The notes under the pieces were generated by a model. That model searched no databases, was not told where the DNA came from, and saw only the letters and a list, made by a program, of their open reading frames with translations. From positions 62,001-126,000 of the forward strand of contig NZ_WACP01000001.1 of the NCBI RefSeq assembly GCF_008973665.1: a stretch of 64,000 nt of DNA. Reading direction: 5' to 3'. Of the stretch, positions 45,227-56,200 are shown piece after piece (the stretch's first letter is position 1; every line of letters begins with the position of its first letter). The translations under genes and the position numbers were made by a program. The stretch is from Paenibacillus tengchongensis. Lineage in GTDB: Bacteria; Bacillota; Bacilli; Paenibacillales; Paenibacillaceae.

Positions 45227-47266
45227 TCATCGCCGGGACGGAGCCTGCAGGCTCAGCTCCAGCATTATTCGGGCCAGCTCCGTGCCGAGCGCCGTAAAAT
45301 ATTCCCGCAGATAGGGAACATGCCCTTCCTCATCCCCTAATCCGTCGTTATATTCCGTTAGGCCGTATTTCCAGGCAATCTCTTGGCCCTGCAGCACTGT
45401 AATGTACCGGTTTCCTGCAGCCTTGCCCGTAATTTGCGCTTCCAGCTGCGCGATTTGCGCGGACAGCCCCGGCTGGCCGAGAATCCGTTCCGAAGCCGGA
45501 CATAACACCAGCAGCAGCGGAGACCGGTGCCGGTTCACATGGCCGAGCAAACTTTGGATGAACCTGGCGGTATTCTCGGCGAGAACAGCCTCCAGGCGTT
45601 CCTTCGGGAAGTCCATTCCCTGAATCCAATCCTCCAGGCGCAGCAGCACCACACCGATGCCGCCGTGCTGGCCGGACAGCAGGCTTGAGGCGTCAATCAG
45701 CTGCTGAAACACCTGGCTGTACGGTGCGAATTGCAGCTTTGCCGGGACGGCAAGCCGGTCCAGCCAATACTCCAGCGCCTCGGCAACCGGCTCCGATTCG
45801 AAGGAAGAGACGATGGTCAGCGCGAGCTTCTTGCGGCCCAGCAAGCCCGCCAGCTCGGCAATGCTCCGGTCCGGGTCCGCAGTAGCGGCCTTCAGCAGCA
45901 CTTGGAAATCCTCAATCATCCGGAGGATAGTCTCCCGGCTGAACAGGTCGGTATTGTACTCGAACCCGGCAGAGATGCCTTCCCGCAGTACAGTGGCATA
46001 CAGCGAGAGGTCGAACTGCGCCGTCTCCGCCGTGACCGGAATGACTTCGGCATTAATGCCGGGAATCGTTACATTCAGCATGGATTCCTCCGTCTGCACG
46101 TACAGCACCTGGAAGAGCGGGGAATGCCGCATCTGCCGCTGCAGCTGAAGTCCGGTCACCACTTGCTCGAACGGAATTTCAGCATGGTTAAAGGCCTCGA
46201 TACAATTGCCTTTCACCTCTTCAAGCAGCGCTGTAAAGCTGAGCTCCGGCTCCAGCCGGCTGCGGATCACAACTGTATTGATGAACAGGCCGATCAGCTT
46301 CTCCAGCTCCACCCGGCTCCGCCCCGCCACGGGCGTGCCGATGCAGATGGTTTCATCCAGGCTGTAAGCGTGCAGCAGCAGAGACAGCGCAGACAGCATC
46401 AGGTGGTAGACGGAGCTCTTATGCCCCAGGGCAAGCTCATGAATCCTCCCGGCTGTCTCCCGGTCAACGGTGAAATATTCTGTCCGTCCCCGGTAGGTCT
46501 GCACATCCCCGCGTCTGTAGTCATAGGGCAGGGCGATGCAGGCGGGGCCGTCCTGTAATTTGCCGAGCCAATAGTTCAGTTGATCGTCCAGCTCGCCGCT
46601 TTCGATCCGTTGGCGCTGCCATTCGGAATAATCGGCGTACTGCACAGGGAGCGGACGGACATCCGCCTGCCCCGACAGCAATCCGCTGTAGCCTTCGGCC
46701 AGCTCCTGCATAATGACGCCGAACGACCAGCCGTCGCAGATAATGTGATGCAGCGACAGGGTCAGCACCACTTCCTCCTCCGCCAGCCGGATCACCTGGA
46801 ACCGCCACAAAGGCCCGACCGTTAAATCAAACGGCCGTCTGGCGATCTCGCGGTTGATCTCGCGGAGCTTCTCCTGCTGCTCCCCGCTCCCGTATGCCTG
46901 CAGATCGATGTGTTCGATCCGAAAGCGCTCGTAGGGCTTGATGATCTGTGAAGGAATGTAGTCGACAGTATTGAATACCGTGCGCAGACTTTCATGCTTT
47001 TCCACCAGCTTGTTGAGCGCTTCCTCCAGCAGGTCGATCCGCACCTTGCCTTTTAACAGATAAGATTGCGGTACATTAAACACGCCGCCGTTCATTAATT
47101 GTTCCATGAACCACTGCCGCTGCTGGGAGTAGGATTGGCTGAAGCTGCCCGCCGAACGGTCGGCACGCCCGATGGCCGGGCTCTGCTTCTGTCCTTTGGA
47201 CCTCGCCATCAGCTCCAGCAGCTGTTCTCTGGATAAGGCCTTGATCTTCTCCTTCGTATTCTCCAT
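45227..47266 (-). CDS. Condensation domain fused to an FkbH-N-like domain
   Basis: A 679-residue protein. Residues 1-30 are a helical docking-like stretch; about 40-470 form an NRPS condensation domain with intact LHHIICDGWS. The last part (about 480-670; IVSSFESEPVAEALEYWL, then APYSQVFQQ) matches the N-terminal fold of FkbH-type proteins without the phosphatase core. No adenylation or carrier domain is present. It may join the upstream peptide to the unit on the discrete ACP or on the carrier of the downstream FkbH-like protein. The start has AAGGAG upstream. Confidence 0.85.
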   Translation of the reverse strand: MENTKEKIKALSREQLLELMARSKGQKQSPAIGRADRSAGSFSQSYSQQRQWFMEQLMNGGVFNVPQSYLLKGKVRIDLLEEALNKLVEKHESLRTVFNTVDYIPSQIIKPYERFRIEHIDLQAYGSGEQQEKLREINREIARRPFDLTVGPLWRFQVIRLAEEEVVLTLSLHHIICDGWSFGVIMQELAEGYSGLLSGQADVRPLPVQYADYSEWQRQRIESGELDDQLNYWLGKLQDGPACIALPYDYRRGDVQTYRGRTEYFTVDRETAGRIHELALGHKSSVYHLMLSALSLLLHAYSLDETICIGTPVAGRSRVELEKLIGLFINTVVIRSRLEPELSFTALLEEVKGNCIEAFNHAEIPFEQVVTGLQLQRQMRHSPLFQVLYVQTEESMLNVTIPGINAEVIPVTAETAQFDLSLYATVLREGISAGFEYNTDLFSRETILRMIEDFQVLLKAATADPDRSIAELAGLLGRKKLALTIVSSFESEPVAEALEYWLDRLAVPAKLQFAPYSQVFQQLIDASSLLSGQHGGIGVVLLRLEDWIQGMDFPKERLEAVLAENTARFIQSLLGHVNRHRSPLLLVLCPASERILGQPGLSAQIAQLEAQITGKAAGNRYITVLQGQEIAWKYGLTEYNDGLGDEEGHVPYLREYFTALGTELARIMLELSLQAPSRR

Positions 47267-47289
47267 CGTACAGCTCCTTACCGGGTCTT

Positions 47290-50200
47290 TTATTTCATAA
47301 GCTCCTTAAGACGTCTGCGTTTCTCGCGCATCGCTTCCTTCCCGCTTTGCGCCTGCTCGCTGACCGCAGCCACTTCGGCGAAGCTGCCGGAAGCTTGCTC
47401 CAGCACCTCGCACAGGCTGCGGATCGTCGGGTATTTGAACATATCCACTACGGTGAGGCTCGTGCCGAAGGCCTCCTTGATCTGGTAATACACCTGCAGC
47501 ACCAGCAGCGAATGGCCGCCGATATCGAAGAAGTTGTCGTTGACGCCGATATTGCCGGCACCGAGTACCGCTTCCCAGATTTGCTTGACCCGTTTCTCCG
47601 TGTCGCTGGCGGCATCGGCATATTCCGTCAGCACATTCCGCCGGGTGTTCTCCGGCTCCGGCAGCGCTTTGAGGTTCAGCTTGCCGCTTGGCAGCAGGGG
47701 CATCTGCTCCAGCACCATGAAGTGGGAAGGAATCATATACTCCTGCAGCGATTGCCGGACATGCTCCCGGAGGAGCGGAACGTACTCCAGGTTATTTTTC
47801 CATTCCAGCGGATTGGTGAAATAAATGCTCTTGTCCCCGCTGAACCGCAGCGTATGCGGCACCTCGAACTGATAATTGGAGCCTTCCGCAGGGAGCTTGT
47901 CTTTACGCAGCAGGAGCAGCTGGTAATCTCCGTTCGCCGAATGCCCGTTCCAGCGCGGAAGCACAGCATATTCCCCGTCTTGACCGTGGATGTCCTGAAA
48001 TAACTCCGCCGGCCGGCCGCCGTCAAGCTGGATATTCACTGCAGGATCTGCCTCCAGCCGGGCCTTCAATTCATTGACAGTGCTGCTTCCGGCTGCTTCC
48101 GCTGCCAGCAAGGCCTCCGCGTTGTTCTCATACACTAGCCGCCCGAGCGGAAGATGGTCGATGAGGATGACCTCATCGCTGCAACCGGCCAGAATGCCAG
48201 ACAGTCCGCGGCTGGTATCAAGCTCCCGCCCGTCCAGCCTGACGAGGTTAGCCAGCATTTGTGCTTCACCTGTGCCGATAACGACCTGATAGCGGAATTT
48301 ACTCATTTCATTGCCGTAACGGGTCATCTTGGGCAGGACCGCGACATGGCCCACCCGGGTCTCCGTCTCCTTGAGACTCAAGAAATATTTGGAGTCCACC
48401 AGCAGCTCGTTCTCATCGGCGACAGCTGCGCGGATTCGCTCCTGCAGCTCCGGTACCGTAAGGTCTCCAGGCGCTTTGTAAAGCTCTACCGAGGTATGGT
48501 AGCTATGCAGCAGGGCCAGGGAACGCACGTCCCCGATAAACAGATGCCCGCCCGGACTCAGTATGCCGAGCAGCGTATGAATAACGCGGTCCAGATAATC
48601 CCCGTTCGGGAAATACTGGATGACCGAGTTGAGAATGATCGTATCGAAGCGCTCTTCAAGCAATTCGCCCAGACCATCCGCCGCCTTCTGGTAGAGCCGC
48701 ACCTTCATCGTGCCGTCCAGATGGTTTTCAATATAGTCGAGCCCCACCCGGGATAAATCTACGCCCACGTATTCATCGCACAGCGGTGCGATCTTGAACA
48801 GAATCATCCCGGTGCCGACGCCAATCTCCAGCACCTTGCGCGGCTTTAGCCCGCGGATCACATCCACGGAATCGGCCAGCCATTCCTCCATCTCCGCAAG
48901 CGGAATGTTCTCCCCGGTATAGCTGCTGTTCCAGCTGACCGTATTCAGGCTGAAATCCTGAAGCGCAGCATCATGGTTATAGGCGTGGTCGAAGACTGTT
49001 TCCCAGCGGTCGACCTGTTCCCGGCCGCCTTCCTCTGCAGCCTGCACCTGATACTCCTCGTCGCGGACGATGTAGGATACAATCCGCACATCGCCGCCGC
49101 TCTCCCGGGCCAGCACCACATTGTCCTTAACGGAAGGATGGCTCTGGATCACCTTCTCGATCTCGCCCAGCTCAACGCGCAGACCCCTGATCTTGACCTG
49201 GTTGTCGGCCCGCCCGATAAAATGGATATTGCCGTCCGGCAGCAGTTTGACGATATCCCCGGTCTTGTACATCCGGGCGCTCGCGTACTTGCTGAATGGA
49301 TTTGGAATGAACCGCTCTGCGCTCAGCTCCTCCCGCTTGTAGTAGCCGCGGGCCAAATTAACACCGGCAATATACAGCTCCCCGCCCACATTGTACGGGA
49401 CAGGATTCATAAACCGGTCCAGCACATACAGCTGCACATTGGCAATCGGTCTGCCAATCGGCACGATTTCCTTGTCCAGCGCTTCGCTGCAATCATAATG
49501 CGATACTTCGACGGACGCTTCGGTCGGACCGTACAGGTTGTGCATCTCCGCATGCAGCGTGGCGAAGAACTGCTCCTTAAGCCGGTAAGGCAGCGCCTCG
49601 CCGCTGCAGAACACCTTCTTCAGGCTGGTGGCCGCCTGGCCCACACCCGGATGATCGAGGAACAGCTTCAGAATCGACGGGACAAAATGGCAGAACGTAA
49701 TCCGCTCATCCCGGATCACCTCGATGAGGTAATCGACATCCTTATGCCCCTCCGGTCTTGCGATCACCAGGCAAGCACCTGCGGTCGGCGCCCAGAAGAT
49801 TTCGCTGCAGGAGACATCGAAGGAGAAAGGCGTCTTCTGCAGCTGCCGGTCTCCCGGCTGCATTCCGAACTGCCTCTGGCCCCAGAGAATCCGGTTGCGG
49901 ATGCCGCTGTGGACATTGACGGTCCCTTTGGGCTTGCCGGTCGAGCCGGAGGTGTAGATCATATAAGCCGCATCCTGCTCCGCCACCTGAACCCCCGGGT
50001 TTGCGGTGCTGTATGCTTCGAACAGAGGGTAGTCCCTCAGATCGACCGCCGTTATTCCCTCAGGGAAAGACGCCTCTCCGGCGCAGACCAGCACCAGCTT
50101 GACCTCCGAATCTTCGAGAACATAATCGATCCGCTCCTGCGGGTAGGTCGGGTCAATCGGCACATAGGCGGCTCCCGCCTTCAGGATGCCGTAGATGGCC

Positions 50201-53200
50201 GCGACCATTTCGATCGACCGCTCGGCGTAGACACCGACGAAGTCCTCCCGTCCGATGCCTTGGGCCAGCAAATAATGGGCGATCCGGTTAACCCGCTCAT
50301 TGAGTTCCCGGTAGGTCAGGGTCATGCCTTCGAAGCTTACCGCCGGGGCATCCGGCCGCAAATCCGCCTGCGCTTCAAAGCTCTCATGAATGAACAAACC
50401 GGAAGCAAAGCGCTCCTCCGTTGCATTCATCCCGTAAACCACTTCCTGAATCTCTTCCTTGTCCATGTAATTGAACCGCTTAACGTCCTGCGAAGGATCG
50501 CCGCACAGGCTGACCAGAATATTCTCCAGGTGGCGCATCATCCGCACCACGGTCTCCCGCTTATAGATATCCGTGTTGTATTCGCAGAGCGCGTAGACCC
50601 CGTCCTCCAGCTCACGCATGGAGATCCAGAAATCGAACATCGCCGAACGGTTATCCGTCTCGATCCGGGAGATGTTCAGGCCCGGCAGCCGGAAATCCGG
50701 CAGCTCCTCATTCTGCAGGGCGAACATCACCTGGAACAGCGGGTTGCGGCTGAGATCGCGTTCAAGATTCAGCTCGTCAACCAGCATCTCGAACGGCATA
50801 TCCTGGGCGTCATAGGACTCCAGCGCCGTCGCTTTGACCCGCTCAACCAGCTCCAGGAAGGACAGCTCACCGGAGAGGTCGCTACGCAGCACCAGTGTAT
50901 TGACGAAGAATCCGATGGTATGCTCCGTTTCCTTCCGGGTCCGGTTGGCGATCGGCGTACCAATCGCGATATCTTCCTGTCCGGTATACCGTGACAAGAG
51001 CACATTAACGGCGGCCAGATAAATCATGAACGGCGTTGCCCCCGTACTCTCCGCCAGATGGCCGACGCTGCGCATCAGCTCCGGACTGTAGGTGAAGAAT
51101 TCCTTGCGCCCGTTATAGGTCTGCACCTTCGGCCGGTCATAGTCGGCCGGAATATCCAGCGTCGCTATGTCCTGCAGCTTATTTTTCCAATAGTCGAACT
51201 GCCGCTGCTTGACCTCCCCGGTGAACCAGCCCCGCTGCCAGGCGGCATAATCGGCGTATTGCCATTCCACCCGCGGCAGACGAAGCGGCTTCTGCTCTGC
51301 CAGCGCTTCGTACAGCGTGACAAATTCCTCGACGAATACGCCCATAGACCAGCCGTCGGAGACAATATGGTGCATCGTCAGGAAGATGATATGCTCATCC
51401 TCGGCAAATTTCAGCAGCCGGCAGCGGAGCAGCGGTCCGTGCTCGAAATCAAACGCCCGGGCCACCTCCGCATCCGCCAGCTCCTTAAGTACCGCTTCCC
51501 GGTTCTCCGGCTGAACCGCCGTCAGGTCCTGCAGCGGCACCTCAACCTCGCGGGCCTCATGCAGAATTTGCAGCACCTGCCCCTCCACATTGGCGAAGGT
51601 GGTCCGCAGCCCGTCGTGCCGCTTGACAATCTCGGTTACCGCCTGCCGCAGGCAGTCCACCTTCAGTGCGCCTTCCAGTCTGACGGCCTCCAGAATGTTG
51701 TAAAAAGCGCTGTCCTCATCATATTGCCGGAGGAACCACAGCCGCTGCTGGGCGTAGGACACCGGAATGCCCCGCCGCTTCTCTTCCTCGCTAAGCACCG
51801 CAATGCTGCCGCCGCCTTCGGTCTGGTTCAGTTCCGCCATGCGCCCGTCAATGACGGCCGCCAATTCGCCGATGGTCGGATAATAGAACAGGTCATTGAT
51901 GGCGAACGGAACCTCATAGGCTTTTTTGATCCGGGAGACTACCTGTGTGGCCCGCAGGGAATGTCCGCCGAGCTCGAAGAAGTTGTCGGCCATGCCGATC
52001 CGCCGGAGGCCGAGCACCTCGGACCAGATCTCGTGGATGGTCACTTCGGTACCGGTTGCCGCCGCGGAATAACCGCTCTCTTCCCCGCCATCCATAGCTC
52101 CAAAGCCCGAATCGCCCGTGAAGACCCGCACCGTGCTGAGTGCGCCGTAATCGTCAATTAACCGGGCATTCTCCAGGCGGAGGCCGCCGCCCTGCGTTTC
52201 GTCCAGCGATACGGCGAGCATGTCCATCCCGTATGTCTTCTCGGCGATCCGCCGCTTCATCTGCCGGTTATGCTCGTCGATGCCGGCGTAGATTAGCGCC
52301 CCCTTCATCCGGATAGCCGCTTCGAACAGCAGCAGACCGTCCTGCTCGCCGATCACATGCTGGCCGATGGATTCACTAAGGATGTTGATCGACTGCAGAT
52401 TGCCCGCCGTCATGCCGATGTTGTCCCACATCGTCCATGAAATACACTTCACCGGATAGCCCTGCACTTCGGCCGCATGCTGGCAGAACATCTCCAGGAA
52501 GCTGTTCGCGGCAGAATAAGCGCTGAAGGTGGCACTGCCCAGAAAGGAGGTCACCGATGAAAAAGCGATCATGACCGCGCCCTTCCTCTCCTGAATCACA
52601 CGGAACAGATTCTGCGTCCCGTACACCTTCGCATCGAACTCCTCCGCGAAGGCTTCACGGTCTCCGGCAGTAATCCAGTAAGCGTCGCGGTGATCCAGAT
52701 GCCGCTGGTAGCTGGAGTTGCCGGCCAGGTGCAGGACCCCGTCGATGGCGCCGCCTGCCCGCTGCTCATAATCCGTGATGGCCGCCTGCAGCGCGGCCAG
52801 ATCGCAGACATCGGCCCGGGCATAGCTTACCGCTGCCCCCGAACCGGCAAGGCTGCGGTAATTCCGCACTCTGGCGTCGTCCTCGCCGAGAAGCTCCAGC
52901 CCGCTGCGGCCGACAATCAGCAGCTCTGCCGCGTAATCGGCGATGAGCTTTCGGCAGAGGACCGTGCCGATGCCGCCCAGCCCGCCTGTAACGACGTAGC
53001 GTCCGCCCCGCTTCAGCTGCACATTCGGATCACCCGGCTGCAGCGGCAGATGCTTCAGCATCCCTGCCAGCCGTCTGCCGTTCCGGTAGCTGATCTCCCG
53101 GCCGCCGTTACCCTCATGGCGGATTTCATCCAGCAGGCAGCTTGCGTCCAGCAGACTGTCGCTGCCTTCCAGATCGACCAGCGCACTGCTAAGTCCCGTG

Positions 53201-56200
53201 TTCTCCATTTGCAGCGCCGCTATAAATCCGATCAGGGAAGCCTGATCCGCATGCGGCTCCCGGCCGCTTACCCCCTGATACACATTTGCGGCACCGACGG
53301 TCAGGCTCGTCGAGGCGCATAAGCCATGGTCCGCGAGCGTTTGAACCAGCGGCAACAGGCCATATACGCCGAGGCGGCTGCTCTCGGTGAGCCCCATACG
53401 CCCGGAAGCTGCCGGCTCATAACCTGCCAGATATACGATGTGGCTGGCTCTCCAGCCGATTCCGGCCAGATGGGCAAACAGCTCGCCGCAGCCCCCGCCA
53501 TTCGAATAGTCGCATACGATATGACCCGGGCCGGCCACTGTAAAGCTGTCGCCGCGGCTTACCGTAACCAGCCGGCCTGCCGCATCCGGTCCGAGCAGAC
53601 CGGCGAACGCAGCCGCCAGCCCCGCATCGTCGGCGAACACCAGGAACGCAGCCGCAGACAAGTCCTGCGGTTCCTGCCGGAAGCCGAGCGGCTGCCAGAC
53701 CCGGCCGAAGGTCCAGGGCTTCACGGTGTTGATATCTCTCAGCAGTTCAACCTGGCGCAATACGGCGTCATATTTGCCGTCCAGCAGCGAATCGCGGAGC
53801 AGGATGCGCTGGATTTTGCCGATGGCGGTTTTGGGAATATCCTTTTTGGGGAGCGGCACCAGGTATTCAATGACTACGCCGATCTTGGCCGTAATGCTCC
53901 GCTGCATCTCCTTCATCACGTTCCGCAGCTGCGGGCCATCCATCGAGGACGGGTGAAAGAAGACGGCCAGCTGTTCCGCCCCCGCTCCCGCCGGCTTCAC
54001 GGTCACTGCGGCCGTATAGGAAACCTCCACGCCGTCGATTTCCTCCAGCACCGCTTCAATATCGGAGTTGTTGTAATTGACCCCGTTGATGATGATGATA
54101 TCCTTGGCTCTGCCGGTGATCGTTAGGCCACGGTCCGAGATCATTCCAAGATCCCCCGTGTCGAACCAGCCGTCACGCGTAAATGCCTCGGCATTGGCTT
54201 TCGGATTATTATAATAGCCCGGAGTTACGGCCAGCCCCTTAATCTGGAAGCGCCCTTCCGTATATAGCGGCAGCAGCTCGTCCTGTGCGTCCACGACCCG
54301 GACCATATGTCCGCCCAGCGGATATCCGACGGACACCCGGGTGTCCTCCGGCTGTACTATTCCATCTGCAAAATCGCGCGAATAAATGATGCCCGAGCAG
54401 GTCTCCGACATCCCGAAGCAGGGCTTCATCGCCGCTTTGTCCAGGCCGTAAGGCTGCATTAAATCGATGAATTTCAGCGCGGTTCTGGCCACAACCACTT
54501 CACCGCCGTTGGTGATGACGCGCAGCCGGGAGAGGTCGAGCTCCAGCGTCTTCAGTTCGTGTTCGTGGCTGTTGATCAGGTTATAAGCGAAGTTCGGCGC
54601 CCAGGTGTTGGTCACCTTGTAATCGCTCATGATGCTCAGCCAGCGCAGCGGCGCTTCGAGAATGTAATTGACCGGCGCAAGAATCTCATTGCAGTGCAGA
54701 TAAACGTCCCGGACATTGCACATGACCGTGCCGCCCACATGATCCATCGGCATCCAGTTGAAGGTGACTTCTTCCGGGCCGAAGCCGTTGCCGCTGACCC
54801 CGGCGATCGTCCGGCAGATCAGGTTGCGGTGCGACTGCATCACCGCCTTGGGCATGCCTGTGCTGCCAGAAGTCAGCAGCAGCAGCGCCAGGTCGTCCGG
54901 CTTCACTTCATAGGCTGCAGTTCCCGGCTCCCATGCCGGACTGCTGCGCAGCGCTTCTGCAGTATACACGTCCAGTTCATCGCCTTCGCCCAGTACGGCG
55001 GGTACGCCGCGTACGCCGGATGCCAGCACGGCATCGGTTACGATAACAGGTCGGTCAAGCATCTTCCAGGCATTGTACAGCTTGCGGACAGCCGCATTGT
55101 CCTCGCGGTAGGAAGACGCTACGGTGACGGGAACACCGATAAGTCCGCCCAGCATACAGGCCCAGAAGACGGTGACATAGTTCCGGTTGTCATCCATCTG
55201 ATAGATGACCTTGTCGCCGGGCTTCAGCCCGTGCAAGGCCAGCCCGGCAAGGATCGCCCGGGCCTCTTCGTAAATCTGGCGGTAACCCGCGAACGTAATG
55301 CTCCCGTCATACCCGATAAAGCGGATGCCTTGTTCCTCCGGTGCGCGCTCCGCTGCCCGCTTAATGTAGTAGCCCAGATCAAAGACGGTATCTTCAGGGA
55401 TTGACAGCTCTTCGCCCGAAATGAGCGACAGCGCCGCCGTACCGCCCCTCTCCGGCTGGGCATCCACAGCGTTCCCCAGCCCGTCCTTGGCCTGGCCGCT
55501 GCCCTTGCCGATAAAGGAGTACTGTTCTACAAGCTCCGAGATATGCACTTTGTCCCGGTGCGGCTTAACGGCCCGACGGAAGAACGGGCCCGTTGAAGTC
55601 CCTGCCGCTGCAGCCGCTGTGCCGCCCCCCGTCTCTCCGCTCAGCATGCTGCTCCACCGCCCGAGCAGATTGCCGTTGATCACCTCCAGCTTCAGCAGCT
55701 CACCGAGCTTGACCTCACCGCTGGCGTAGTAGGGGATGGCCGACACATGGACGAAATCGGTCAGCGCAGCACAGGTGTCTGCGCTGATACCCAGCTGCAC
55801 CGCAAGCAGGTTCAGCAGAGCCTGTCTCACCGCACCGGTACGCGCCTCGTAATCGGACTGCACATCTCCCAGCCCCTCAGCCACCGGCTCTGCATAATAC
55901 ACCACCAGCTTGGATTCACCCTCCAGATTGCAGCGGTGGACCAGCTTCACATCGTCCGCCAGTCCTTCCGCCAGCAGCTTCCGCTCCAGCGTGGCAAGGT
56001 CACGGCGGACGCCGCCAATCTTCATGACTGTGCTCAGCGTCTCATTGATTTGCAGCGTGCCGTCCGGGCAGAAGCGTCCGGTATAACCAGTGTCCTGCGG
56101 TCCGTCCGCGCCCGCTTGCATAACCCGGCCGTAAAAACCGTCCGGAAGGGCATGCCCCTCCTTGTCGGCAATCCGGACGCCGGCGAAATCCGCCGGATCT

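Noticed and set aside
48973..50994. 673-codon plus-strand frame opposite the large NRPS
   Set aside because: A shadow of GC-rich coding DNA; the minus strand carries unmistakable A, C and PCP motifs over the same stretch.
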